Source: Sporolactobacillus sp. THM7-7
GTDB taxonomy: Bacteria; Bacillota; Bacilli; Bacillales; Sporolactobacillaceae
DNA: 64,000 nt
Reading direction: 5' to 3'
NCBI RefSeq assembly: GCF_004153225.1
Contig: NZ_SEMB01000008.1
Coordinates: 1 to 64,000 of the forward strand
The notes under the pieces are model-generated. The model saw only the letters and a list, made by a program, of their open reading frames with translations. It made no database searches and was not told the origin of the DNA. The position numbers and the translations under genes are program-made. How positions within the stretch are numbered: the first letter of the stretch is position 1; the number at the start of each line of letters is the position of its first letter. Below are positions 37,628 through 45,988 of this stretch, piece after piece.

Positions 37628-38800
37628 ATGTCAGCCAACAATAATAAATCCGGCTCGCTCGACATGAAGCATCTTGATTCAATCATTATGAATATGATTG
37701 AAAACGTGAGCGACAGCAAAACACAAATTTTTGAAATCGGAGAACAATCAAGAACAGACTATGACGGACTAGCCAGAGAACTTCGTTCGGTCAAACGTGA
37801 ATTGGCGAAAATCATTGAGAGAAGCGATCGCCTGGAGGTTGAAGCCAGGCGGTCGAGAGGACGTCTGGCCGAAATCAGCCGGGCGTTTGACCGGTATGGC
37901 GAAGAAGATATCCGGACGGCTTATGAACGGGCGAATAATATTCAGATTGAACTGTCAGTCGTTCGCGAAATGGAGAAACAGATGAAGGGGCGGCGCAATG
38001 AGCTGGAGCGCCGTCTCGTCCAGCTGGAGGCCACGATAAAAAAAGCGGACAATCTGGCTGGAAAGGTGACCGTGGTTCTCAATTACTTGACGAGCGATTT
38101 GAAGCAGGTCGGCGAATTCGTGGCGAATGCCCGCGAGCAGCGGGAGCTCGGTCTGAAAATTATCGAGGCGCTTGAAGAAGAACGGCGGAGGCTGTCCCGA
38201 GATATCCACGATGGGCCGGCTCAGACGCTCGCACAGGTACTGATCGGGCTCGATGTCGTGGAACGCGTCAATCAGAGAGAAGGAGCGGAAGCGGCAAAAC
38301 AGGAGCTGCAAAAATACCGGGTTATGGTGCAAGGCGCCCTGGCCGAGGTCAGGCGAATCATTTACGATTTGCGCCCGATGAGTCTCGACGACCTTGGCCT
38401 CGCTCCCACACTAGGAAAATATTTCCGACGCGTACAGGAAGAGTACCCGGACATCGATATTAATTTTCGCATCATCGGCCAGGAAAAACGCCTGCAGTCC
38501 CGCATGGAGGCGGCTCTTTTTCGCCTCGCCCAGGAAGCGGTTCAAAATGCCTGTACGCATGCAAAACCGAGACATATCCGTGTCCGTGTGGAATTCCGCG
38601 ACGATCAATTACTGATCTTAGTGAAGGATGACGGCATCGGATTTGACCAATCCGTGAAAAAAGAGGGCAGTTACGGTCTTGTCGGAATGAAGGAACGCAC
38701 CGAATTATTAAACGGGCTCATGAAAATTCATTCTAAACGAAACCACGGTACTTTGATCTTTATTCGCATTCCAATTGAAGAGAATGACTTGCTGCATTGA
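37628..38800 (+). CDS. degS: two-component sensor histidine kinase DegS
   Basis: A 390-residue soluble kinase. The N-terminal DegS sensor region (about 10-180) is a long coiled coil with no TM helix. The phosphoacceptor is in RRLSRDIHDGPAQTLAQV (His near 193), a HisKA_3 domain. The HATPase region (about 295-385) has NACTHAKPRHIRVRV, the G1 box DDGIGFD and GLVGMKERTELL. It phosphorylates DegU to control exoenzymes, competence and motility. ATG 37628 follows GGAGGGAAAAT. A terminator-like hairpin separates it from degU, unlike the tighter spacing in B. subtilis. Confidence 0.96.
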   Translation: MSANNNKSGSLDMKHLDSIIMNMIENVSDSKTQIFEIGEQSRTDYDGLARELRSVKRELAKIIERSDRLEVEARRSRGRLAEISRAFDRYGEEDIRTAYERANNIQIELSVVREMEKQMKGRRNELERRLVQLEATIKKADNLAGKVTVVLNYLTSDLKQVGEFVANAREQRELGLKIIEALEEERRRLSRDIHDGPAQTLAQVLIGLDVVERVNQREGAEAAKQELQKYRVMVQGALAEVRRIIYDLRPMSLDDLGLAPTLGKYFRRVQEEYPDIDINFRIIGQEKRLQSRMEAALFRLAQEAVQNACTHAKPRHIRVRVEFRDDQLLILVKDDGIGFDQSVKKEGSYGLVGMKERTELLNGLMKIHSKRNHGTLIFIRIPIEENDLLH

Positions 38801-38912
38801 TTCAATATCAGAAAAATAGAATAATACGCTGAAGCACTGGATGCTCCCCAACTTAATAGCGGACAAAATAAAAAGCGAGGTGAGAAACCTGCTGCAATAG
38901 GGGCAGCGCAGG

Positions 38913-38952
38913 CCGGCACAGAAGGGGTTACCCTGCTGATTCCGGGTTTTTA
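38913..38952 (+). terminator. hairpin and T-run after degS
   Basis: CCGG-CA-CAG-A-AGGG / CCCT-G-CTG-ATT-CCGG forms an interrupted stem around GTTA, followed by GTTTTTAT. About 110 bp after the degS stop, so degU transcription from the degS promoter would be reduced. Confidence 0.65.
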
Positions 38953-39176
38953 TACGATCGAAAGTATAAATTTGGCAGATAATAGTATCCGTTCAACTAT
39001 GGTTTAGACGGCGCCAAGACTCGGCTTCGTCAGGTTTTCTGTTAAGAAAAACTTGCCGGCCGGCCAGCCTTTAAAGCACCGGGGGGTTCGTTTTTCAGGT
39101 GCTATTTTCCGTTGTCATTTTTATGCATTCTTAATCTTATAAAAAAGCGAATAGGCAAATTGCGGCAGGAGAAAAA
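38953..39176 (+). other. degS-degU intergenic remainder with dispersed 16-mer
   Basis: No gene. GGCTTCGTCAGGTTTT at 39023-39038 is identical to 6088-6103, and both copies are followed by related GGC(C)AGCC...TTAAAGC...CCGGG segments, so this is a second copy of a degenerate dispersed element. A separate degU promoter is expected here, but no clear -35/-10 was identified. Confidence 0.45.
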
Positions 39177-39881
39177 GTGACAAATGTTCGGCCAAAGATG
39201 ACCAAGATTGCGTTGATTGACGATCATCGACTTTTCCGTGAAGGTGTGAAGAGAATTCTGGATATGGAACCAGACTTCGAGGTCGTCGCTGAAGGTGATG
39301 ATGGGGCGGTAGCCGAAAAAGTTATCGAAGAATCAGATCCGGATGTTGTGCTGATGGATATCAATATGCCGAAACTGAACGGCGTCGAAGCTACGAGGCA
39401 GCTGATTAAGAGGCACCCCGGTCTTAAGGTCATTATTTTATCGATTCATGACGATGAAACATACGTGACACACGTTCTGAAATCCGGTGCTCTGGGCTAT
39501 CTACTGAAAGAAATGGATGCGGATTCGATGATTGAGGCCGTACGGATTGTAGCCAAGGGCGGGGCCTACATTCACCCGAAAGTAACACACAATTTGGTAA
39601 ACGAATTTCGCCGGCTGGCCACCCAAGGGTATGCGAGCGAACCGTCCGGATTCCGCGATATGGAGTACCGGCCGCCGCTGCACATGCTGACGCACCGCGA
39701 ATGCGAGGTTTTGCAGCTGATGGCGGACGGCAGAAGCAATCGGGCGATCGGCGATGAGCTTTATATCAGCGAGAAGACAGTAAAAAATCATGTAAGCAAT
39801 ATTTTACAAAAAATGGATGTCGACGACCGGACTCAGGCCGTCGTCGTCGCCATAAAAAATGGCTGGGTTAAAATCAGCTGA
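39177..39881 (+). CDS. degU: two-component response regulator DegU
   Basis: A 234-residue NarL-type regulator. The receiver domain (about 8-125) has [14 protein letters not shown] with the acidic pocket, the phosphorylated Asp near residue 60 in VVLMDINMP and the Lys in GYLLKEMD. The LuxR-type helix-turn-helix is at about 168-230 ([20 protein letters not shown], then [15 protein letters not shown]). Phosphorylated DegU activates degradative enzymes and poly-glutamate genes; the unphosphorylated form aids competence and motility. GTG 39177 follows AGGAGAAAAA. Confidence 0.96.
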   Translation: MTNVRPKMTKIALIDDHRLFREGVKRILDMEPDFEVVAEGDDGAVAEKVIEESDPDVVLMDINMPKLNGVEATRQLIKRHPGLKVIILSIHDDETYVTHVLKSGALGYLLKEMDADSMIEAVRIVAKGGAYIHPKVTHNLVNEFRRLATQGYASEPSGFRDMEYRPPLHMLTHRECEVLQLMADGRSNRAIGDELYISEKTVKNHVSNILQKMDVDDRTQAVVVAIKNGWVKIS

Positions 39882-40012
39882 TCGAAACCGCCCAGGCGCC
39901 TTCGGAAAGCCGAATGACGTGGCGATGGGATGTCCGAATACGGTTCAGCAAAAATCTGTGTTCTTCGATCGTCTTTATTACATAAAAGAGGAATGGATAC
40001 CGGTCGGAAATA

Positions 40013-40070
40013 ATAAAAAAAACAGCCCTGTTTTTCGATAGATGATCGAGAAACAAGGCTGTTTTTTCCC
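40013..40070. terminator. degU terminator
   Basis: AAAAAACAGCCCTGTTT (about 40017-40033) pairs with AAACAAGGCTGTTTTTT (about 40051-40067) with one mismatch, flanked by A- and T-tracts. Confidence 0.88.
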
Positions 40071-40096
40071 GTAATCTTTTTATTATCATTTGTTTA

Positions 40097-40121
40097 TTAA
40101 CACTAATGTTAACAGTATAAT
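40097..40121 (+). promoter_or_regulatory. toxin-antitoxin promoter with overlapping operator
   Basis: TTAACACTAATGTTAA (40097-40112) is an inverted repeat of TTAACA lying directly before TATAAT (40116-40121). An antitoxin or antitoxin-toxin complex bound there would occlude the promoter spacer, the usual autoregulation of such pairs. TTTATT at 40093 is a weak -35. Confidence 0.65.
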
Positions 40122-40141
40122 GATTTTAAAGGAGTGATTTT

Positions 40142-40375
40142 ATGTCGGCGATGAAAAAACCAACCTTACGGGAACAATTAATCCGTGAAATTCTGGATAT
40201 GTCTGATGACCAGTTACGAGAACTGAATAAGAAAATAACTGAATATAAAAAATCATTAATTCCCGATGATGACGAACCATTAACATCGGAGGAAAAAAAA
40301 ATAATTAATGAATCGCTTAAAGAAAATGTCGAGTCGTATTCATTTGAAGACGTATTTGGAAGGGAAACAGACTGA
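40142..40375 (+). CDS. RelB-like antitoxin
   Basis: A 77-residue acidic protein, largely helical, preceding and overlapping a RelE-family toxin gene, which is the main reason for the call. The N-terminal half is polar and basic-then-acidic (REQLIREILDMSDDQLRELN). The C-terminal half is the likely toxin-wrapping segment. No ribbon-helix-helix motif was firmly identified. ATG 40142 follows AAAGGAGTGATTTT. Composition is more AT-rich than degU and comFA, consistent with acquisition by transfer. Confidence 0.75.
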   Translation: MSAMKKPTLREQLIREILDMSDDQLRELNKKITEYKKSLIPDDDEPLTSEEKKIINESLKENVESYSFEDVFGRETD

Positions 40376-40641
40376 TGGCGTATAAAATAATCTTTGAGAA
40401 ACCTGCAGTAAAATTTATTAAAAAACTGAGTGGAAAAAATCTATTGAGAGTAAGAAAGGCCATTACTGAGCTATCCAACAACCCATATGATGTCTCAAAC
40501 GTGAAGAAATTAAAGGGTTACAAAAATATATATCGAAAAAGGGTTGGGGATATCAGAATCATTTTTAGAGTTAGAGACAGTATTTTATTGATTGCTATTA
40601 TTACCATTGGCTATCGAGGAGATGTTTATAGAAATGACTAA
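40375..40641 (+). CDS. RelE/ParE-family toxin
   Basis: An 88-residue basic protein of the RelE fold: AYKIIFEKPAVKFIKKL at the N-terminus, VKKLKGYKNIYRKRVGDIRI in the middle and IAIITIGYRGDVYR at the end. This matches the R-V-G-D-Y-R-I-I-(Y/F) and G-x-R-x-x-V-Y patterns of mRNA-cleaving RelE toxins. Its ATG overlaps the antitoxin stop by one base. In B. subtilis this interval holds yviA and fakB1 instead. Confidence 0.85.
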   Translation: MAYKIIFEKPAVKFIKKLSGKNLLRVRKAITELSNNPYDVSNVKKLKGYKNIYRKRVGDIRIIFRVRDSILLIAIITIGYRGDVYRND

Positions 40642-40874
40642 GAGATTATTCGACCGGACCGTTTCGTTTCGGAAAATTTTCAACATTTTTTCGTAGAAAA
40701 AGAAGGAATCGGCCGACTGATGTCGAATTTAGAAAATGTGACACTTCTACAAAAAACTCCAACGCTGGATTGATATCATCGCTGTATCCGGCACCTCATT
40801 TGTACCTCTTATATGATCTTTTCTCTTTACTTTATCATCTCATTTATGAATCTGCATCGAAAGAAGGAATGTGT

Positions 40875-42317
40875 ATGATGCTTTTATCCGGAAAAAACGG
40901 GATTCAGTCTGCCTTCGATGAAGAACTGCAGCATTTCTTGTATGGAAAGGAGTGTTTGCTGGATGAACTCCCGTTTTCCAGGGAATTGATTAAAAAACAT
41001 GTCCGGCTCGGTATGATCACATTACGGCTGGGTGTGGAAACCATCGAAAAGGGCATAGTGCCGATTCAGATCGGATCAAAGAAGTGGGTCTGCCGGCGCT
41101 GCGGCAATACCGATCCCGGCGAATTCGGAACCGTCTCCTGCAGCCAATGTAGAAAGCGCTGCGTCTACTGCCGCCACTGCTTGAATATGGGCGTCGTTCG
41201 ATCCTGCAGCCGGCTGGCAACATGGAGCGGACCGGAACCGATACGGGAAGAGAGGCCGTGGAGGGATGCCAAGCGGATCTGTACATGGGAGGGAACGCTT
41301 TCGGATCAGCAGAAAATGGCGGCCGACCGGCTTGATCAGTCGCTGAGCAGCGGACAATCGTTTCTGATTTGGGCGGTTTGCGGTTCAGGAAAAACCGAAA
41401 TTGTATTTCCGGCGGTGGAACATGCGCTGCGCCGCGGGGAACGGGTCGTACTGGCGACGCCGCGGACAGATGTTGTCCGAGAACTTTATCCAAGATTCCA
41501 GAATGCTTTCCCTAAAGTTCCGGTCAGCGCGCTGCATGCGGGAAGCGAAAATCAGGTTCCGGACGCCCCGCTTGTCATCTCGACCGCTCACCAGCTCATC
41601 CGTTTCTCTCATTATTTCGATCGCGTATTCATCGATGAGGTGGATGCCTTTCCGTACCATTTTGACCCAATGCTTGAGTATGCTGTCCGGAAGGCGGCAA
41701 AAGAAGGGGCACCGTTCGCCTTTCTGACGGCAACCCCGCCGCCCAACTTAAAAAACGCTTATTTATCCGGCAGGCTCAATGGCGTAAAGATTGCGCGCCG
41801 CTTTCACGGGCACCCCCTACCCGAACCTAAAGCCTGGTGGATCGGCAACTGGAAAAAGTCGATGAAGCAAGGTATTGTGCCCCAATCGTTTATGAAATGG
41901 GTCAAACAAAAATCGAGTCATCAAGTGCAGCTCTTTATCTTTGTTTCCTCCGTTTCCCTATTAAGAGAGCTGACGGAACTCTTGCAGCGGGAAGGGCTCG
42001 GCCATGTCGCAGGCGTGCACGCGGAAGATCCGGATCGTCACGCAAAGGTCGCTTTCTTTCGTGAAGGAAAAATCAGGATATTGGTAACAACTACGATACT
42101 TGAACGCGGCGTGACGGTCCCCGGGGCTGAGGCCGCCGTTTTCGGTGCGGATGATCCGATTTTTAATGAATCGGCGCTCGTACAGATTGCGGGCCGAGTC
42201 GGCCGTTCGGAGAGACGTCCGAATGGGGAGGTCATCTTATTCCACAATGGGCGGACGCTGGAGATGGTACGCGCTCAACGGCATATTAAACAGATGAATG
42301 AGGAGGGCGGCCTTTGA
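40875..42317 (+). CDS. comFA: competence helicase ComFA
   Basis: A 480-residue DEAD-type ATPase needed for DNA uptake during transformation. An N-terminal zinc finger has WVCRRCGN, then CSQCRKRCVYCRHC. Walker A is AVCGSGKTE, the DEAD-like box is FIDEVDAFPYHFD, motif III is FLTATPPP and motif VI is QIAGRVGRS. ATG 40875 is chosen because GAAAGAAGGA lies 6 nt upstream; the TTG at 40770 would add 35 hydrophobic residues not typical of ComFA. It overlaps comFC by 4 bp. comFB, found between them in B. subtilis, is absent. Confidence 0.94.
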   Translation: MMLLSGKNGIQSAFDEELQHFLYGKECLLDELPFSRELIKKHVRLGMITLRLGVETIEKGIVPIQIGSKKWVCRRCGNTDPGEFGTVSCSQCRKRCVYCRHCLNMGVVRSCSRLATWSGPEPIREERPWRDAKRICTWEGTLSDQQKMAADRLDQSLSSGQSFLIWAVCGSGKTEIVFPAVEHALRRGERVVLATPRTDVVRELYPRFQNAFPKVPVSALHAGSENQVPDAPLVISTAHQLIRFSHYFDRVFIDEVDAFPYHFDPMLEYAVRKAAKEGAPFAFLTATPPPNLKNAYLSGRLNGVKIARRFHGHPLPEPKAWWIGNWKKSMKQGIVPQSFMKWVKQKSSHQVQLFIFVSSVSLLRELTELLQREGLGHVAGVHAEDPDRHAKVAFFREGKIRILVTTTILERGVTVPGAEAAVFGADDPIFNESALVQIAGRVGRSERRPNGEVILFHNGRTLEMVRAQRHIKQMNEEGGL

Positions 42318-43099
42318 ACGAATACCGCTGCCTGTTTTGCCGGGGACCAAGGGACGTGCCGCTTCGCTTCCGCACGCTGCTTGCGCCGGTGCACCCGCCC
42401 GGTTTGTGCCGCCTGTGTCTGGAAAAAATGGCGCCGATCGACCGAAAGGCCTGCTGCCTCGTTTGCGGACGGGATCTCAGGCAGCTGAAATTGGAATTTA
42501 TTCGTCATAACATCTGCAATGACTGCATGCGCTGGAAAAAGAGCGGACGGGGCCGGCTATTCGGCAGGAACCGCTCGATCTTCAGCTATAATAAGATGAT
42601 GAAAGAAATGATGACCGCCTTTAAATTTCGCGGAGATGCTCTTCTTGCCGAGGCGTTTCGCAAAGATTTCCGGGACGCGTACAGACAAATGATCGGCATC
42701 GACCCGAAAGGCCTGTGGAACAGGATGAGAAGGGGCAGATGGCTATTTCCGAACGAACGATACGTTGTCGTTCCGATACCGCTCACTAGGGAGCGTTTCA
42801 TCAAACGGGGGTTCAACCAGTCGGCTGTGCTCGCGGAATTGCTTGGAGAGCCGATCATCGAGGCACTGAGTCGCGCGGGCAGCCAGAAAAAACAGAGCAA
42901 AAAGAATCGCCGCGAGCGTCTGCTGCCGGGCAGAAACCCGTTCGCTCTTAACCCTCGCGCTGCCTCAGCCATCGCCGGGCGCAGGGTGCTATTGATCGAT
43001 GACATTTACACAACAGGTGCGACCTTGCGTCTAGCTTGCGACACGCTTGAGGCGGCCGGTCCCGACCGGGTCGACGCGCTGACACTGGCACATGGATAA
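42314..43099 (+). CDS. comFC: competence protein ComFC, phosphoribosyltransferase-like
   Basis: A 261-residue protein with an N-terminal cysteine-rich zinc module (YRCLFCRG, then CRLCLEKMAP and CLVCGRD) and a C-terminal PRTase domain with the PRPP loop VLLIDDIYTTGATL. It is required for late steps of transformation. TTG 42314 overlaps the comFA stop as TTGA and follows GAGGAGGGCGG. It is somewhat longer than many homologues because of an insert near residues 125-150. Confidence 0.93.
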   Translation: MNEYRCLFCRGPRDVPLRFRTLLAPVHPPGLCRLCLEKMAPIDRKACCLVCGRDLRQLKLEFIRHNICNDCMRWKKSGRGRLFGRNRSIFSYNKMMKEMMTAFKFRGDALLAEAFRKDFRDAYRQMIGIDPKGLWNRMRRGRWLFPNERYVVVPIPLTRERFIKRGFNQSAVLAELLGEPIIEALSRAGSQKKQSKKNRRERLLPGRNPFALNPRAASAIAGRRVLLIDDIYTTGATLRLACDTLEAAGPDRVDALTLAHG

Positions 43100-43170
43100 T
43101 TTTTGTTCCTAAAATTTAATTTTATGATGAAAGAGGTTGTGGAATTTGGTTTTCCAGGATCCTGCCGGAT

Positions 43171-43974
43171 TTAATACACTGGCAATTTTCGGTAGCTGAT
43201 CGCCTGGCTCCCCATCTGCTTCCAGGCACGGATAAAGGCGCTGCGGTCCGCCGAAGCATTCTTTTTTCCAAGCGGGTCATTGAAATAAATGCGCTGTTCG
43301 TCAAAACCGGTCACCAGCACAGCGTGCTCGAAAAAAGTGATTTTCACTTTTCCGGAGGCAGTCTCCCATGTCCGAAACGATTGTGGAGACAGGGGCTTGA
43401 AAGAAACGTTCGTGATCACGAGCACCGGGACCCCGTTCTGAAGTTGATCCAGTACGACGTCGAACGGCTTGCCGCTTAAATCGACGATCTGACCGGGCAT
43501 GTATTTTTCCGCAAGCGCGGCTAAAGGTTCGTGGTAGACACCGTATCCGGGCCGGTGCGATCGTTCCATATCGCCGACAAACCCTTGATGTGGGTTCCCG
43601 TAAAGCCCATTCTTCCGATAAGGGACTTTTTCCACGTGATGGGCCAACTCCAACTTGTTTGCCTGAATCCCCGCACTCTGCAGCAGCATCGCCAGCGAAG
43701 TCACCTCGCAGCCGCGCGGCAATTCCGGCTCCTGGCGAATATGCGGCGCGTTGATGCGCGCTTTACCGTCCTCATCGGTACGGTCGGCGGCGATTTGTTC
43801 CGCGCCATTCGCTACTTCCTTTTTTGCGGTCAGAAAGAAGCGGTTTATTTGATCGCCAATGAAAGCCGCCGACGCGTGGATTTTGCCAGGGTATTCAGAA
43901 CTGATGATCCAGGCTGCCAGAATCAGATCAAAAATAAGAAACACAGGCAGCCAGTGTTTTTTTAAAAAGTGCAT
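43171..43974 (-). CDS. C39-like peptidase, membrane-anchored (YvpB-like)
   Basis: A 267-residue protein with an N-terminal TM/signal helix (about 8-25), a linker and a papain-like C39_2 domain similar to B. subtilis YvpB. Catalytic residues are visible: Gln/Cys in IRQEPELPRGCEVTSLAML (Cys near 89), His in FFEHAVLVTGFD and Asp in IYFNDPLG. Substrates of this family are mostly unknown. ATG 43974 is preferred with AAAGGA 10 nt upstream; the longer frame from 44013 lacks a site. It sits on the opposite strand inside the competence-flagellar block, an insertion relative to B. subtilis. Confidence 0.87.
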   Translation of the reverse strand: MHFLKKHWLPVFLIFDLILAAWIISSEYPGKIHASAAFIGDQINRFFLTAKKEVANGAEQIAADRTDEDGKARINAPHIRQEPELPRGCEVTSLAMLLQSAGIQANKLELAHHVEKVPYRKNGLYGNPHQGFVGDMERSHRPGYGVYHEPLAALAEKYMPGQIVDLSGKPFDVVLDQLQNGVPVLVITNVSFKPLSPQSFRTWETASGKVKITFFEHAVLVTGFDEQRIYFNDPLGKKNASADRSAFIRAWKQMGSQAISYRKLPVY

Positions 43975-44433
43975 GGAAGTACGGTCCTTTGTTTGTAATG
44001 AAAAATGTCCCATCGCTCTTAGTATACCCGCAATCGCTCGTTTATCAAGACTATTGAAACATGAGAAGAACGGGCTTGTAAAGAGGAGAAATGGCCCATC
44101 GATCCATCATAGGCGATTGCAAGGATAAAAAAGCCTTGTTTTCCTGAAATTCGTCAGTCTGGGAGCGTTATTCGCAAGATCCGTTTCGATTTCGACTATC
44201 GATTTAAAGAGAACGAATGATGAAATCAAAACTAAATAATAGAAGGAAGGAACCCGATAAATACAGTAAGGGAAGAACGTCAATATAGAGCTTGTTTCTG
44301 CCTATATAGAATATAATAGTAAATATAATGATTAAGCCCTTAACCCGACCGGTGTGTCGGCGAAGGACCAGGTGCAGTGATTCAGACTACAGCGGGTACG
44401 ACTCGTAAACAGGATGTGAAAGGGGGTATACCG
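43975..44433. other. intergenic region before yvyF
   Basis: 459 bp without a credible gene. A cluster of TATAAT-like hexamers (TATATAGAATATAATAGTAA, then ATATAATG) near 44300-44330 probably contains the yvyF promoter, though a good -35 was not identified. A 17-codon frame behind AGGAG near 44090 is too short to support. Confidence 0.45.
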
Positions 44434-44823
44434 TTGGCCGAACTTGCCAATTGTAAGAGCTGCGGCAAGGTGTTTGTAAAAGTATCCTCGCCGTATTGTC
44501 CAGAATGCTTGAAGGAACAGGAGAAAAAATTCGATAAGGTTTATGACTATATTAAACAGCAGGAAAACCGGATGTCCACTGTCAGTCAGGTCCATGAAGC
44601 CACTCAGGTGGAGACGGCGCTGATCTATCACTGGATCCACGAAGGCAGACTGCTAACGACGATGTTTCCCAACCTCGGCTATCCGTGCAAATCATGCGGA
44701 AAGATCATTCAGGAGGGTTCCATTTGCGATGATTGCCGCAAGAGACTCGAACGGGATATAGCCCGACTTGAGAAAGAGGAAGACTTAAATACAGGAGACC
44801 ACCGGACCACGTATCATACTTGA
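44434..44823 (+). CDS. yvyF: flagellar operon protein YvyF
   Basis: A 129-residue zinc-ribbon-type protein of the YvyF family. It has paired cysteines at the N-terminus (NCKSCGKVF, YCPEC) and again later (YPCKSCGKII, ICDDCRKRL), with a helix-turn-helix-like stretch between (STVSQVHEATQVETALIYHW). TTG 44434 gives the MAELANC start that matches B. subtilis MGELANC, with AAAGGGGGT upstream; the frame from 44377 is an extension. It leads the flgM-flgN-flgK-flgL operon and is thought to be a flagellar regulator of unknown mechanism. Confidence 0.9.
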   Translation: MAELANCKSCGKVFVKVSSPYCPECLKEQEKKFDKVYDYIKQQENRMSTVSQVHEATQVETALIYHWIHEGRLLTTMFPNLGYPCKSCGKIIQEGSICDDCRKRLERDIARLEKEEDLNTGDHRTTYHT

Positions 44824-44872
44824 TCGCATGAAGCCCGCGCCGTTGTTTGTTGTTTCGACGCCTTCAGATGAT

Positions 44873-44900
44873 TAAAAAATGAATAGGGATTTACCGATAT
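44873..44900 (+). promoter_or_regulatory. sigma-D promoter of flgM
   Basis: TAAA (44873-44876), a 16-bp spacer and ACCGATAT (44893-44900), one mismatch from the consensus -10. It places flgM under sigma-D as in B. subtilis, with a leader of about 195 nt. The rest of 44824-45102 shows no gene. Confidence 0.8.
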
Positions 44901-45102
44901 AAACTTTAGAATCAGTTCGATAAAGAGGACAAAAAGGGCGGAGAAGATCGAGAAAGCGCGGCTTTGAGGCCCGGGACGCATCCGGAACGCACAAATAGAG
45001 TACTTGAGACAGAAGCAAGCTGACGAAGCGATCGGGTAGCCATTTTTCCCGAACCTTGTTGAACGTCCTCTTATAGAATCTTGCGGGAGAGTGTAAAGTA
45101 AG

Positions 45103-45366
45103 ATGAGTGATTTTAAAATCAATCCTTACCAGCCGATCCGTCCATATACCAATTATCCAATACCTAAATCTTCCAAAACAGCATCGACAGCCGCGGGAAA
45201 AAGCGACAGAATCGAAATTTCGGAGAGGGCCAGGCAGATGCAGGGCACGGAAGAGACACGGCAAGACAAATTGGCAGAGATTAAAGCGAGAATCGATGCC
45301 GGAACGTACCATGTTCCTGCCGAAGAGGTGGCCAAAAAACTATACGCTTATTGGAACCGGCGATGA
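45103..45366 (+). CDS. flgM: anti-sigma-D factor FlgM
   Basis: An 87-residue small protein with the usual FlgM layout: a disordered N-terminus (about 1-30, starting MSDFKINPYQPI), the D-R-I-E-I-S-E-R-A motif near 36-44 and a helical sigma-binding C-terminus (LAEIKARIDAGTYHVPAEEVA). It holds sigma-D inactive until the hook-basal body exports or otherwise relieves it. The ATG follows a weak AAAGTAAG site. First gene after its own sigma-D promoter. Confidence 0.93.
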   Translation: MSDFKINPYQPIRPYTNYPIPKSSKTASTAAGKSDRIEISERARQMQGTEETRQDKLAEIKARIDAGTYHVPAEEVAKKLYAYWNRR

Positions 45367-45469
45367 TGGGCATTGTTCTGCGTGTGCCAGATATATGGGG
45401 AAGGTTGGAACGTAAAATGTCCGGCTGTGATTCAGGATTTTCGGACATCTTTTTGGCGGGGGTGAAAAA

Positions 45470-45967
45470 ATGCCGGTCGATACGATGAGAACGCTGATTA
45501 ACCGTCTCATTGAGATACACGACGCGCTGAACGATATCGCAAAAGAAAAGACGGAAGCCATTAAAAACGGCGACGTTCATACTGTCAGTCGTTTGACTTC
45601 ACGGGAAGTGCCGCTCATTAAAGAACTTGAGGAACTGAATAAAAAACGGGAATCGACGGCGGCAGAAGACGTTCGGGCACTCGGCGGACAAGAAAGAAAA
45701 CCGACTTTTCGCGAATGGCAGCGCCTGGCGGTTCCGGAAGAAAGCCGTCCGGAGTGGGAAACCCTTTCTCTTAAACTGATAAACCGTATCCATGGACTCA
45801 GGCAAACGAATCGGCTGAATCAGGACATGCTCAGGCAATCGCTGCAATGGATCAGGCTGAGCATGAATCTGCTTCAACCGCCGGTGGAACCGGCAAATTA
45901 CGGACATCGGAAAACGGGAAAAGATCCGCTTCCGCCCTTCAGCGGACGCATTGATTCCCGGGCGTAA
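45470..45967 (+). CDS. flgN: flagellar export chaperone FlgN
   Basis: A 165-residue, mostly helical protein of the FlgN family, chaperone for the hook-junction proteins FlgK and FlgL encoded next. The N-terminal coiled-coil helix (RTLINRLIEIHDALNDIAKE) and the NGDVHTVSRLTSREVPLIKE segment are typical. ATG 45470 follows GGGGGTGAAAAA. Confidence 0.9.
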   Translation: MPVDTMRTLINRLIEIHDALNDIAKEKTEAIKNGDVHTVSRLTSREVPLIKELEELNKKRESTAAEDVRALGGQERKPTFREWQRLAVPEESRPEWETLSLKLINRIHGLRQTNRLNQDMLRQSLQWIRLSMNLLQPPVEPANYGHRKTGKDPLPPFSGRIDSRA

Positions 45968-45988
45968 CAAAGACGGAGGTTTCAGAGG

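Noticed and set aside
40642-40874. ComK box upstream of comFA
   Set aside because: A-tracts and T-tracts are present, but no pair with the AAAA-N5-TTTT spacing was found.
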